A DNA stretch of 42,546 nt from Rubripirellula sp. (GTDB taxonomy: Bacteria; Planctomycetota; Planctomycetia; Pirellulales; Pirellulaceae), in the NCBI GenBank assembly GCA_029245125.1, contig JAQWPZ010000149.1:1-42546 (forward strand). Direction: 5' to 3'. Positions within the stretch are counted from its first letter, which is position 1; each line of letters starts with the position of its first letter. Of the stretch, positions 1 to 9,984 are shown in pieces. The notes beneath the pieces were generated by a model. That model was given only the letters and a program-made list of their open reading frames with translations. It was not told where the DNA came from and made no database searches. A program made the position numbers and the translations under genes.

Positions 1-1962
1 ACCCCCAAGCAGAAACGTTTGCAGTCAAAACTTCAAGACCTCGCCGATCGTTTGGAACAACATCAGTTCAGTGAGCTCACCACCGATACCCTGATCGCGA
101 ACATCGCCATGGCTCGGCGGACCGGTTCTGAATTGAAATACTATCGATCTGCCTTCCCGGACGATTTGGAGCCAGCATTCGACGTACTCTACAAGTGCGT
201 CCAAAGTCATGCGCTCTCCCTGATGCGTGCTCAAAATAAAGCGACCGCCACCTTATTGGCAGCGTATCATCAGCAAGTCACTCAGCTGAAACAGCTTGCT
301 CGGACACTCGGATTTGATGACATCGCTGTTCGATTAGCAAATCAATTTTCGAAAATTGATGATCGCGTCCTAAGTCACCGCATGGACGGCGCGATCGACC
401 ATGTCCTGCTAGATGAGTTCCAAGACACCTCGTCTATTCAATGGCAAGTACTGCGGCCCCTAGCGACCCGCGCGGCGACTGCCGACGCGCAATCGGATGA
501 TGCACAATCCGCCAACCCGGACGATCATCCCAAAGCGCATTCATTCTTCTGTGTTGGTGATACGAAGCAGGCGATTTATGGCTGGCGTGGCGGCGTTGCT
601 GAAATTTTTGATGCGGTCGCCGATCACCTGCCCAACATTCTAGAAGTCCAGCAAAACAAAAGCTTCCGCACCAGCCCGGTCGTCTTGGATGTTGTCAATA
701 AGACGTTCAAAGATCTCGTTCGTCACCCTCTGGCCGCCGCCGCTGATTCGCGTGACCCGGCTGACAAATTGATGTACGAAGCGACTGCACTACGACGATT
801 CGCGCGTCGCTTCCCGATACACGAATCAGCCCATCGAGCGCTGCCGGGGTTTGTTCATTTTGGCACTTCCCGGATCATTGAAGACGCCGATGCGCAAGCC
901 AAACGAATGGTTCTCTTTGACGACGTTGCCACACAAGCTGCCAATCTGCATCGTCAGGCACCCCACCAATCGATTGGAATTTTGACCCGCAACAACGTCG
1001 CGGTCGCTCAACTGATCTACTTGCTGGAACGTCAGGGTGTAGAAGTCAGCCAAGAAGGTGGTAACCCGTTGACCGATTCGGCCGCAGTCGAAGTCGTGCT
1101 GTCGACCCTCATGATGTCGGAGCATCCTGGTGATGGCCGCTGGGCGTTTCATGTTTCTGGCACACCGCTCGGTCAACAAAAAGGGATCGATGCCGACGCG
1201 ATTCGCTGCCGTTTGGAAAATCGCGGGATCGCTGAAACGGTCGAATTCCTAGCGGGGATTCTCGCCCCACACTGTGATTCCCGCGAAACAGATCGGCTGA
1301 AACAGCTCACTCATCTCGCCTTGTCTTACCAACCCTCACCGGGAGCAAGGGTGACTGACTTTGTCCGCTTGGTCCGCGAAAAACGGGTTGAACGGCCCCA
1401 AGCAGCACCCATCCGGGTGATGACCGTGCACCAATCGAAAGGATTGGAATTCGATGCTGTCATTTTGCCCGAACTCGACTCGACACTCACCCGTCAAAGT
1501 GGAAACTGCGTTGCCGATGCTCCTGAAATTGGTCACCCTCCCAAGGCCTTGACTCGCTACTTGAATCAAAAGCAGTGGCACTTCCTGCCCCGACATTGGC
1601 AAACCGTCTTCGGCGAACAAGCCGAAACCCAAATGAATGAAGCAATGTGCTTGATGTACGTCGCAATGACCCGTGCACGACAAGCCTTGTACATCACGAT
1701 CACGCCTACCAGAAAACAAGCTTTCGAAACTCGCACTCACGCCTCTTTGATCTTCCATGCGCTGCAGTGTGACGAAGATCCGACGCAAGCCGAAACAACA
1801 CTCTTCCAAACCGGTGATCCAAACTGGTTTCAATCAACCGAACAAGAGCGTCAGAAAACTGACGATAAAACAACTCTGGACGTGGCGATCCCGCCCGCAA
1901 CAAGATCGATCCAGTTCCGCCAATCGGATCAATCCCAAACTCACCTCCATTCCCCGCAATGA
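1..1962 (+). CDS. UvrD/Rep-family (AddA/RecB-like) helicase, 5' end outside window
   Basis: C-terminal part of an ATP-dependent superfamily 1 helicase for DNA double-strand break processing. The reading frame is open to base 1 and the N-terminal Walker A motif is absent, so the gene starts upstream; the TTG at 19 is not a real start. Visible SF1 motifs in order: LLDEFQDTSS (motif II), VGDTKQAIYGWRGG (motif III), VMTVHQSKGLEFD (motif V), YVAMTRARQALY (motif VI). This motif wording is closest to AddA/RecB. The protein ends about 90 residues after motif VI, so I see no C-terminal PD-(D/E)XK nuclease domain as in AddA or RecB; a nuclease could lie in an upstream AddB-like partner, which is inference. 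It is followed after 15 bp by an SbcD/YhaO-like nuclease gene on the same strand, which supports a recombination-repair operon. Confidence 0.9.
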   Translation, partial: TPKQKRLQSKLQDLADRLEQHQFSELTTDTLIANIAMARRTGSELKYYRSAFPDDLEPAFDVLYKCVQSHALSLMRAQNKATATLLAAYHQQVTQLKQLARTLGFDDIAVRLANQFSKIDDRVLSHRMDGAIDHVLLDEFQDTSSIQWQVLRPLATRAATADAQSDDAQSANPDDHPKAHSFFCVGDTKQAIYGWRGGVAEIFDAVADHLPNILEVQQNKSFRTSPVVLDVVNKTFKDLVRHPLAAAADSRDPADKLMYEATALRRFARRFPIHESAHRALPGFVHFGTSRIIEDADAQAKRMVLFDDVATQAANLHRQAPHQSIGILTRNNVAVAQLIYLLERQGVEVSQEGGNPLTDSAAVEVVLSTLMMSEHPGDGRWAFHVSGTPLGQQKGIDADAIRCRLENRGIAETVEFLAGILAPHCDSRETDRLKQLTHLALSYQPSPGARVTDFVRLVREKRVERPQAAPIRVMTVHQSKGLEFDAVILPELDSTLTRQSGNCVADAPEIGHPPKALTRYLNQKQWHFLPRHWQTVFGEQAETQMNEAMCLMYVAMTRARQALYITITPTRKQAFETRTHASLIFHALQCDEDPTQAETTLFQTGDPNWFQSTEQERQKTDDKTTLDVAIPPATRSIQFRQSDQSQTHLHSPQ

Positions 1963-1977
1963 TGACGGACCTTCGCG

Positions 1978-3255
1978 ATGCGCAAGATTCTTCACTCCGC
2001 CGACATCCACTTAGACAGTCCACTTCAAAAGTTGGGCACGTATGAGCAAGCGCCTGTCGAACGTATCCGTGGCGCATCCCGCCGCGCTTTGGAATCGATG
2101 GTGGACCTGGCGATTGACCAGACTGTCGATTTAGTCGTCGTGGCCGGCGACCTGTACGACGGCGATTGGCACGATCAAAACACAGGCCTATTCTTCGTGG
2201 CACAAGCCACTCGTCTTGTGCAAGCCGGCATCCCAGTGCTTGTCATACGAGGCAATCATGACGCGGCAAATGTCATGACATCCTCCCTGCCACTCCCTTT
2301 AAATCCAGATGGCAGCGAGATCATGCTGGGATCTGATCAAGTCGATCAACGAGTGTTCGAGGATCTCGGCATCGCAATCCACGGCCGCTCATTTCGCACG
2401 CGGGCCGAAACTGAAAACTTGGCATCCAGCTACCCAGCGCCGATCTCGGGCATGTTCAACCTTGGCATGCTGCACACCAGCTTGACCGGCGCCGAAGGAC
2501 ACGATTCCTATTCGCCCTGCACCCCCGCACAATTGACCGACAAACAATACGACTATTGGGCACTTGGGCACGTTCACACACGTGGTGAATTCACGCTGGA
2601 GGGTGGAGCCCCAATTCATTTCTGCGGAAACATACAAGGTCGCCACATTCGTGAATCGGGACCAAAGGGATGCCTGATTGTCGAGATCGATGACCGAAAC
2701 CAGTGCGACACCCAATTCCACGAACTCGATATCGTTCGATGGATGGTCTGCCGTTTGGATGTGACTGGATTGCAGCACATCGATGCGGTTACCGATGCCT
2801 TCCAGGCATGGCTCCACGAAACACTACCGTCGGCAGGCGATCGCCTGTTGGTGGTTCGAGTCGAATTGGTTGGACAAAGTGAATTGAACCAACTCTTGCG
2901 GCAAAAGCACAAACAAGTCCGTGCGTCGATGCAAGCCGTCACCGTCGCGCAAGGTCGCGAACGCGTTTGGCTCGAGGATTGCAAAATCCGCACCACGATC
3001 CCAGAACAAGGGATCCAGCACGCTGAACTGGAAGGCCCTTTGGAAAGTTTAAGCAGCGTGATCGATGAAATGAAAAACGATCCAACGACAGGTGACACCA
3101 TCCAAGAAGAACTGCAAAGCCTGCTGAGAAAACTGCCAACGGAATTAAGCGAAATCGATGCGTTGCCGGTTCACCAATCGCAATGGACCGAGGAAATCGT
3201 GGAATCAGCAGCGGCCGAAATACTTGGCCGTTTACAGAAAGGAGCGACCGAATGA
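1978..3255 (+). CDS. SbcD/YhaO-like metallophosphoesterase (DNA repair exonuclease)
   Basis: A 425-residue calcineurin-like phosphoesterase. The metal-binding motifs appear in order: SADIHLDSPL near residues 8-17, GDLYDG near 57, GNHD near 92 and GHVHTRG near 198. Together these are the D-x-H, GD, GNHD and GHxH signature of SbcD/Mre11-type nucleases. The length and the long C-terminal part fit the YhaO subgroup, the usual partner of YhaN ATPases. The family acts on DNA ends and hairpins in the cytoplasm with two bound metal ions. Its stop codon overlaps the start of the downstream ATPase gene (ATGA), indicating translational coupling and formation of an SbcCD-like complex. Confidence 0.9.
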   Translation: MRKILHSADIHLDSPLQKLGTYEQAPVERIRGASRRALESMVDLAIDQTVDLVVVAGDLYDGDWHDQNTGLFFVAQATRLVQAGIPVLVIRGNHDAANVMTSSLPLPLNPDGSEIMLGSDQVDQRVFEDLGIAIHGRSFRTRAETENLASSYPAPISGMFNLGMLHTSLTGAEGHDSYSPCTPAQLTDKQYDYWALGHVHTRGEFTLEGGAPIHFCGNIQGRHIRESGPKGCLIVEIDDRNQCDTQFHELDIVRWMVCRLDVTGLQHIDAVTDAFQAWLHETLPSAGDRLLVVRVELVGQSELNQLLRQKHKQVRASMQAVTVAQGRERVWLEDCKIRTTIPEQGIQHAELEGPLESLSSVIDEMKNDPTTGDTIQEELQSLLRKLPTELSEIDALPVHQSQWTEEIVESAAAEILGRLQKGATE

Positions 3256-6200
3256 TTCTCGCTAGACTGGACTTAAAAGCATTTGGAAGATTCACCGACG
3301 TCACCCTCGATCTATCCGCAGGGCCGCGTCGGTTCCATTTGATTTATGGACCCAATGAATCCGGCAAATCGACATCACTCCGCGCGATCACGTCGCTACT
3401 GTTCGGAATTCACCACCGCACCGAAGACAATTTCTTGCATGCCAATCCACACCTCCGCGTGGGTGGACTGCTAATCGACGGGGATCAAGAATTTGGTTGT
3501 GTTCGCCGCAAAGGAAAAAAAGCGACACTTCGCGATGCCGATGATGATCAGCCAATCGACGAAAACGTGATCGCCGCCATGCTCAACGGCATCCAGCGTG
3601 AATCATTTCTCTCCAGATTTGGACTCTCCCATGAAGCCTTGGTCGAAGGCGGGCGAGAAGTCCTAAGCGGTGAGGGTGATTTGGGACAAATCCTGTTCTC
3701 CGCCGGAGCCGGAATTGGCCGATTGCGCGACATCCAAAAAGAACTCGATGACTTGTCTGCGTCAATTTTCACTCCCCGTGGAACGAAAACATCCATCGCC
3801 AAATCGATCCAAACAATCCAAGAACAACGTGGCCTCCTGCATCAGGCACAGGTCCCACCGGCAGAATATCGTGACCTGCGAGAAAGACTCGTCACCCGTC
3901 GTACCGAATCAGAGCAACTGAGCAAACAGATCGAGAAATCGATCCATCGACACAACCAACTCAGACATTTCAAGCAGGCCGTCCCGCTCATTCCAAGTTG
4001 GCGGGCAACCACCGAGATGCTGAACAATCTTCGTGAATCACCCCACCTCGACGAGGCTTTTACTGAAAGGCGCCGACAAACTGTCTCCGATCGCGAAATC
4101 GCCCGCAGTCGCAGCAATGAAACGCAACGCCGCATCACTGAAATGAAAAGCCGACTGAAGAAGTCGCCCGTCGATGACGCAATTCTTCATCAACAAAAAG
4201 AGATTCAATCGGTATTCCAAGAGGTTGCTTCGCGGAATAAAGCAGAACGAGACGGCGAAGGCCTGCTACGAAACCGCAACAACCTCGATCGTAAAATTGC
4301 TGACCTGCTCGGCCAACTCTCCGCCGATATCCCGGCACAGCATACTGCCGATCGCTGGCCCGAGGCGATGGAACATGCCATCGACAAGCTAAAACTTTCA
4401 GATAGCAGTCGCAATCGAATTCGCCAACTGGCTTCCAGTTACGAAACACTGATTAGCCAGCGGAATGAAGCAAGCGACTCAGTCGAATCAACACAGCGTC
4501 GCGCAGATGATGTCTGTGAAGAACTAGCGGCCCTTGGCACGCCGACTGATCCGATCGTCGTCTCCAACGCGATCGACGCGGTTGGAAATCCGCAAACGAT
4601 GCTGGAAGCGGTGACCGATCAACGCAACGCCAATCATTCGCTACAAGAACGCTGTGAACAATTGTCCCGTCGCCTAGCAGGTTTTGACGGTGATCTTGAT
4701 CAAGCAGCTGAACTGACCCTGCCGGCCCCATCGCAAATCCGTTCACTGACCGAGGCGATCGACCATGCCAAACGCGAACGAGAAAACGTCCAGAATCAAG
4801 CCTTGCAATCAAAGCAAAAGCAGGAGGAACTTGCGAAACAGATCTCCCAACAGCAGTCAGAGCTTCCGCTGCCAACGCTCGCGGAATTGACGACAGTTCG
4901 ACAACAACGCGATTCTACCGCAAGCCAAGTGCGTCAGTTGGCATCAGATTCCTCCGACATAGATCGGAAACAGATTGTCAAACAAGTTGACGAGCTCTGC
5001 CAGCATATCGACCTTGCTGATCAGCTGAATGACACGATGCGAACGCATCATCAACAAATCCACCAACGCGAACAATCAGCCCGCCAGCTAGCCCAACTTA
5101 CTGAGCAGTGCCATCAACTCGAAACCGAGGCGACAGCCGCTTCAGATAGTGTAAAAATTCATCAACAGCGATGGAAAGCCGCTTGGAAAGCATGTGGGAT
5201 TGAAGCGGGCGAACCGGAACGAATGCAAAGTTGGGTCACCGATCATGCCTTGTTCTGCGAAACACTCACCCAATGCCGCGATGGCGAACGACGAATGGAG
5301 CAGCTCCAAAACCGAATCGATGTCGCTCTCAAACGACTCAGCAAAGCTCTTACGCACAACCAACCCGCCAGTGTCCAAACGGAAAAAACGCCGGGAGGCG
5401 ACCTTTACCAAGGTGGCCTGTTCGCTGAACCAACCGACGAACTGCCAAGTCAGGTGCCCAGCGACGATCTGATTTCGCTTTACGATTCGGCCTTGGCGGC
5501 CCGCGGCAAAGCCTCGCATCAACGACAACACTTTGATGCATTGCGACGCCGCCGAGACGAACTTGCCGAGGAATCGCCAAAGGCAGAAATCAGACTGGAA
5601 ACGGCGCAGAAAAAAATCGACCAATGGCGTGAAGAATGGCAACGCGTCACAGAATCGTTCACAGGAGATGAACGCGTTGGCACCGATGAAGTCTCGTTGA
5701 TGCTTGACCAAATCACCGACCTGCACAACAAAAAACGTGAACGGGATATCCTGGTCCGACGCATCCACTCGATTGGTGAAGATGAATCAAATTTCCAATC
5801 CCGAGTCGACCGATTGGTTGCCACCACCCAGCTCAAAACCGACACCGAACGACCAACAACGGAAATCGCTCACGAACTTTACCAAAAACTGCAAGCTGAG
5901 CTCAGCGCGGACAACACACGCAGCACACTTCGAGATCAAATCGACCAGGCAGAACAACGACTTTCAGAAGCCCAGACCCAGCAAAACGCATGCGAGGCAG
6001 TCCTCGCAGAACTGTGTAAAGAAGCTGAATGCGAGACCGCTGATGAATTGCCAGAAATTGAGCGGGCTTCAGCCCAACGCTGTCAATTCGAATCAGAGTT
6101 GCGTGATCTCGAAAACCAGCTCGTCATTCTGGCGGGTGACATCCCACTCGCTGAGTTCATTGAGGAGGCAGGCAAGCAACAGCCCGGAACGCTCGAGAGT

Positions 6201-6857
6201 CAAATCGCTGACGAAGAAACACGCCTGAAACAACAGCGTGAACGACAGGCCGATCTACAACAACAAGTCGGTGCCATCCAACACGAGCTCGAAAAAATCG
6301 ACGGCGGTGCCCAAGCTTCTGAATTAGTGCAGTCGATCCAGTTCACCGCCGGCGAATTGAATCGGGACTGCGAGGACTATGCACGCACAAAAATTGCGTC
6401 GATGATTCTTCGTCGTGCAATCGATCATTATCGCAAAGCGCACCAAAGCCCAATCTTGAAATTCGCCAACAAGTACTTTCAGCAACTCACGTGCGATAGC
6501 TATCGCGAGCTGCGACCGGACTACGATCCGAAAGGCCGAGCGACGCTTTTCGGAATCAAGGCGAATGGCGATACAGTCCCATCAATGGCCATGAGCGACG
6601 GAACAGCCGATACGCTCTACCTCGCGCTCCGCTTGGCAAGCCTGGAATATCAAATTGGCCTGACCAAACCGATACCACTGGTGATTGACGATTGCTTGAT
6701 CCAACTCGATGACCAGCGTGCAGCTGCCGCGTTGCACGCGTTCTCTGATCTGTCAGAAACCACGCAAGTGATCCTGTTTACCCATCACCAACACGTCATC
6801 GAACTAGCACAACAAACGCTGAACCAAGGTGACTATCATCTCCACACACTCGCCTGA
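3252..6857 (+). CDS. SbcC/YhaN-like coiled-coil AAA ATPase
   Basis: A 1201-residue SMC-like ATPase. The N-terminus holds the Walker A motif GPNESGKST (residues 33-41) after a strand that fits the YhaN/AAA_27 fold. A very long Gln/Glu/Arg-rich coiled coil fills the middle. The C-terminus carries the signature-like AMSDGTADTLYLALRLA and the Walker B strand PLVIDDCLIQLDD, followed by a switch His in LFTHHQH. The start at 3252 is chosen over the upstream in-frame codon at 3183 because its ATGA overlaps the stop of the nuclease gene and the Walker A domain begins right after it. No CXXC zinc hook like that of Rad50/SbcC was noticed in the coiled coil, which also fits YhaN. It should form an ATP-dependent nuclease complex with the preceding gene product. 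Confidence 0.9.
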   Translation: MILARLDLKAFGRFTDVTLDLSAGPRRFHLIYGPNESGKSTSLRAITSLLFGIHHRTEDNFLHANPHLRVGGLLIDGDQEFGCVRRKGKKATLRDADDDQPIDENVIAAMLNGIQRESFLSRFGLSHEALVEGGREVLSGEGDLGQILFSAGAGIGRLRDIQKELDDLSASIFTPRGTKTSIAKSIQTIQEQRGLLHQAQVPPAEYRDLRERLVTRRTESEQLSKQIEKSIHRHNQLRHFKQAVPLIPSWRATTEMLNNLRESPHLDEAFTERRRQTVSDREIARSRSNETQRRITEMKSRLKKSPVDDAILHQQKEIQSVFQEVASRNKAERDGEGLLRNRNNLDRKIADLLGQLSADIPAQHTADRWPEAMEHAIDKLKLSDSSRNRIRQLASSYETLISQRNEASDSVESTQRRADDVCEELAALGTPTDPIVVSNAIDAVGNPQTMLEAVTDQRNANHSLQERCEQLSRRLAGFDGDLDQAAELTLPAPSQIRSLTEAIDHAKRERENVQNQALQSKQKQEELAKQISQQQSELPLPTLAELTTVRQQRDSTASQVRQLASDSSDIDRKQIVKQVDELCQHIDLADQLNDTMRTHHQQIHQREQSARQLAQLTEQCHQLETEATAASDSVKIHQQRWKAAWKACGIEAGEPERMQSWVTDHALFCETLTQCRDGERRMEQLQNRIDVALKRLSKALTHNQPASVQTEKTPGGDLYQGGLFAEPTDELPSQVPSDDLISLYDSALAARGKASHQRQHFDALRRRRDELAEESPKAEIRLETAQKKIDQWREEWQRVTESFTGDERVGTDEVSLMLDQITDLHNKKRERDILVRRIHSIGEDESNFQSRVDRLVATTQLKTDTERPTTEIAHELYQKLQAELSADNTRSTLRDQIDQAEQRLSEAQTQQNACEAVLAELCKEAECETADELPEIERASAQRCQFESELRDLENQLVILAGDIPLAEFIEEAGKQQPGTLESQIADEETRLKQQRERQADLQQQVGAIQHELEKIDGGAQASELVQSIQFTAGELNRDCEDYARTKIASMILRRAIDHYRKAHQSPILKFANKYFQQLTCDSYRELRPDYDPKGRATLFGIKANGDTVPSMAMSDGTADTLYLALRLASLEYQIGLTKPIPLVIDDCLIQLDDQRAAAALHAFSDLSETTQVILFTHHQHVIELAQQTLNQGDYHLHTLA

Positions 6858-7295
6858 GCAATCAAGCTGTCGATCTCTGAATCATTTCGATGGCAACTGC
6901 TCAGACAGCGGTGACAACACATGCAGCGAAACACTCACCGCCGCGTTTTGCCCGAACGAGCGAGACGACTTGCATGATGACTGCATTTCCCCAGCAGGAT
7001 GACTGCCTGACACCGCGGGGGAATCCGACTTGTTCGCTGCCGAAGGTGGCCGATCACGGTTGACTTCCGTCCATTCCGACAACGATTGCTTGCGAGCCCT
7101 TGCAGCATGCTCAAATCTGGAAGTTTTGATTCGGCCGCTGCGATCGCCCCCACCTGCTGTGACGGCATCCATAAACTGACGCAAAAACGCGTCCAATACG
7201 CATGAATCCAGGAAACAGATCAGGTCCACCCAGCAGCAAACAGTCCTGCTATCATGGTAGCCAAAAGTGATTCCATCCTTGATTCTAGCACCACC
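6858..7295. other. Intergenic region, no convincing gene
   Basis: About 440 bp between the ATPase stop and the epimerase start. A minus-strand open frame crosses it; its last 96 codons (7172 to 6882) are Ser/Arg/Ala-rich, without signal peptide, domain or clear ribosome binding site. It could be a small divergent planctomycete gene but I recognise nothing in it. The region should contain the promoter of the epimerase; no clear promoter or terminator hairpin was seen. Confidence 0.4.
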
Positions 7296-8393
7296 ATGAA
7301 AAACATCTTCGCTCTCCTTATGCTTTGTTCTGTGTTGGCCAACTCCGTGGCCGCCCAGCAAATTAGCGACTTTGACAACATCAAGCTTTACACCTTTACC
7401 AATAGCAGCGGTGCAAAGCTGAAGGTGACCAACTACGGAGCGATCGTCACCTCGATCATGGTGCCGGATCGCAACGGAAAAATGGCTGATATCGCTCTCG
7501 GCTATGACCGAGTCGAAGACTATATCAACGCCGTGGACAAACCGTATTTCGGAGCCATCGTCGGTCGGTACGGTAACCGGATCGCCAACGGCGAATTCAC
7601 GATCGATGGCGAGACCTACAGCTTGGCGAAGAACAACGAGCCAAATCACTTGCATGGCGGTGTGATCGGATTCGACAAAGTTGTCTGGGACGCGAAATTA
7701 GTCGGTGGTGAAGGCTGGTCTGGCTTGGAACTGAGCTACCTCGCTAAGGACAAAGAGGAAGGCTACCCGGGAAATCTCAACATCAAAGTTACCTACAAAT
7801 GGACTGACAAAACCGAGTTGATTGTCGAATACGACGCAACAACCGATAAAGCGACTCCCGTGAACCTGACTCAGCACACCTATTTCAATCTCAAAGGGGA
7901 AGGGGATGGCACGATCTTAGATCATGAACTCATGATCAATGCAAAGAAATACACACCGGTCACTTCCACCTTGATCCCTACCGGCGAACTGGCAGAGGTC
8001 ACTGGAACCCCTTTTGATTTCACCACCGCCAAAGCAATCGGTCGTGACATTTCACAGGACAACGAGCAACTCGAATTCGGCCTGGGTTATGATCACAACT
8101 TCGTGATCGATCGTGACGGTGACGGCATGACTGTCGCCGCTCGTGTGCACGAACCAGAGTCTGGTCGGACCATGGTGATCCGAACCACCGAACCGGGAAT
8201 TCAATTCTATTGCGGCAACTTTCTGGACGGTCGCCTGACCGGTAAGTCAGGAAAGCCATACGTGAATCGCGGCGGCTTCTGTCTCGAAACACAGCACTAC
8301 CCCGACAGTCCCAACCAGAAAAACTTTCCAACCACCATTCTGAAACCGGGCGAAACCTACAAGACCACCACCGTCTTTCAGTTTGGGAACTAG
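7296..8393 (+). CDS. galM: Aldose 1-epimerase (galactose mutarotase), secreted
   Basis: A 365-residue enzyme interconverting alpha and beta anomers of aldoses such as galactose. The family motifs are clear: GRYGNRIANG, the first active-site His in NNEPNHLHGG, the second His in LTQHTYFNL, and the catalytic Glu in LETQHYPDSPN. The start at 7296 is preferred to the in-frame ATG at 7254 because it begins directly with a signal peptide (MKNIFALLMLCSVLANSVAAQ), so the protein acts in the periplasm or outside. Export is common for planctomycete carbohydrate enzymes. It stands alone: the upstream operon ends over 400 bp away and the downstream genes converge on it. Confidence 0.93.
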   Translation: MKNIFALLMLCSVLANSVAAQQISDFDNIKLYTFTNSSGAKLKVTNYGAIVTSIMVPDRNGKMADIALGYDRVEDYINAVDKPYFGAIVGRYGNRIANGEFTIDGETYSLAKNNEPNHLHGGVIGFDKVVWDAKLVGGEGWSGLELSYLAKDKEEGYPGNLNIKVTYKWTDKTELIVEYDATTDKATPVNLTQHTYFNLKGEGDGTILDHELMINAKKYTPVTSTLIPTGELAEVTGTPFDFTTAKAIGRDISQDNEQLEFGLGYDHNFVIDRDGDGMTVAARVHEPESGRTMVIRTTEPGIQFYCGNFLDGRLTGKSGKPYVNRGGFCLETQHYPDSPNQKNFPTTILKPGETYKTTTVFQFGN

Positions 8394-8520
8394 TCGAATT
8401 CAACGCGAGCAGCCGATCGCCCGCAAACAGTGATTCAGCGACAAACAATCCCCGCGACAAACCATGGTCACCAAGTCCACGCAACGACTTGGTGATCTGC
8501 TGTGTTCTGCGTTCGATGGA

Positions 8521-9984
8521 TTAGGCCAACACCTCTGAGATCACTTTTCCGTGCACATCGGTGAGACGCCGCTGAATCCCATTGTGATAGAACGTTAGCT
8601 CGCGATGCCGAAGTCCCAACAAGTGCAATATCGTCGCGTGAAGGTCGTGTGACGTCATCACGTTCTCTTGGGCGCGGAACCCAAACGGGTCGGTGGCACC
8701 GTAACTAAATCCCTTCTTAACCCCACCGCCGGCCATCCAACAGGTGAATCCTAGCGGGTTGTGGTCGCGACCGAATGTGCCAGCTTGCAACATTGGCATG
8801 CGGCCAAATTCCGTGGCAAAAACCAGTAATGTCGATTCCAACATGCCGCGCTGCTTTAAATCTGTCAGCAATCCGGCAACCGGCTGGTCCAAGATGTCGC
8901 CGTGAATATCGTATTGCGACTTCAAGCGACTGTGTCCGTCCCAGTTCAGGTTCCCACCCGACGCATACGCGCCGTTGAACAACTGAACGAACCGAACACC
9001 ATTCTCGATTAGTCTTCTTGCCAAAATACAATTATTTGCAAATGCGGCTTTGGTCGCATTCCCACTGTCGGCACCATACAGTTTCCGCACGTGTTCCGGT
9101 TCGGCTTGAACATTGCCAACCTCCGGCACATGCAACTGCATCCGTGCGGCAAGTTCATAGCTGGCCAATCGTGCCGACAACTGTGCGTCGCCCGGATAGC
9201 GACGTTGATTCAATTCTTCCAACGACTTCAATGCGGAACGAGCCGACGCATCGGATTGGGCCGAAATCCCGTCAGGCCGTTGCAAAAATCGAATAGGTTT
9301 AGCGGCGTTCAGCGGTGTGCCTTGAAACGCAGCCGGCAAAAAACCGGCGGCCCAGTTATTGGGCCCCGATTGAGGCATCCCGCGCGGATCTTCAATCGCT
9401 ACAAAGGCAGGTAAGTTTTGATTCTCACTTCCCAAAGCAAAGTTCACCCACGCTCCCATACTGGGAAACCCATCAAACGCGAACCCGGTGTTCATCACAT
9501 TCTCAGCCGGACCATGCGTGTTGGACTTATTTGTCAGCGAATGGAAATAGCAAATCTCGTCCGAGAGATCACCAATCCGCGGGACCAGATCCGACACCAT
9601 CTTTCCACACTCTCCGCGCGGCCGATATGGCCAGAATGACTTGGTCAGGTTGCCATTGGGGCCCTGGAAAGAAACGAGTTTTTCGTTACCGGGCAGAGGC
9701 TTTCCATCAAGACGTTCCAACTCTGGCTTGTAATCGAATGTATCGACGTGACTGATCGCCCCAGAACAAAAGATCACGATCACATTCTTCGCTTTGGCTT
9801 CAAAATGCGGCGGACGAACCGCTGTTGGATTCTGTGGATCGATCGCAGACTCAGACGGCGGATTCGCTGCGTGAAGATCCGCATCGACGAGCGCAGAAAG
9901 TGCGATCCCGGCCAACGCCGAAGACGAACCAGCAAGAAAGCTTCGGCGATTGGATGATTCCAGCAGACCATTGAATCGATTCAT
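8521..9984 (-). CDS. DUF1501 family protein, Tat-type exported
   Basis: A 487-residue member of DUF1501, an alkaline-phosphatase/sulfatase-fold family of unknown reaction that is abundant in planctomycetes. The N-terminus carries a twin-arginine-like segment ([21 protein letters not shown]). Further family features are [48 protein letters not shown] and the C-terminal [14 protein letters not shown]. The start at 9984 is chosen because its ATGA overlaps the stop of the upstream cytochrome gene; the longer open frame to 10026 would lie wholly inside that gene. The pairing with a DUF1549/DUF1553 cytochrome is the standard planctomycete two-gene unit. It is proposed to act in the periplasm, possibly on sulfated or complex polysaccharides; this is inference. 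Confidence 0.92.
   Translation of the reverse strand: MNRFNGLLESSNRRSFLAGSSSALAGIALSALVDADLHAANPPSESAIDPQNPTAVRPPHFEAKAKNVIVIFCSGAISHVDTFDYKPELERLDGKPLPGNEKLVSFQGPNGNLTKSFWPYRPRGECGKMVSDLVPRIGDLSDEICYFHSLTNKSNTHGPAENVMNTGFAFDGFPSMGAWVNFALGSENQNLPAFVAIEDPRGMPQSGPNNWAAGFLPAAFQGTPLNAAKPIRFLQRPDGISAQSDASARSALKSLEELNQRRYPGDAQLSARLASYELAARMQLHVPEVGNVQAEPEHVRKLYGADSGNATKAAFANNCILARRLIENGVRFVQLFNGAYASGGNLNWDGHSRLKSQYDIHGDILDQPVAGLLTDLKQRGMLESTLLVFATEFGRMPMLQAGTFGRDHNPLGFTCWMAGGGVKKGFSYGATDPFGFRAQENVMTSHDLHATILHLLGLRHRELTFYHNGIQRRLTDVHGKVISEVLA

Noticed and set aside
6882..7655. Minus-strand open frame of 257 codons overlapping galM
   Set aside because: Half of it is antisense to the epimerase. Only the distal 96 codons lie in free sequence and they show no domain or start signal; kept only as a remark in the intergenic entry.
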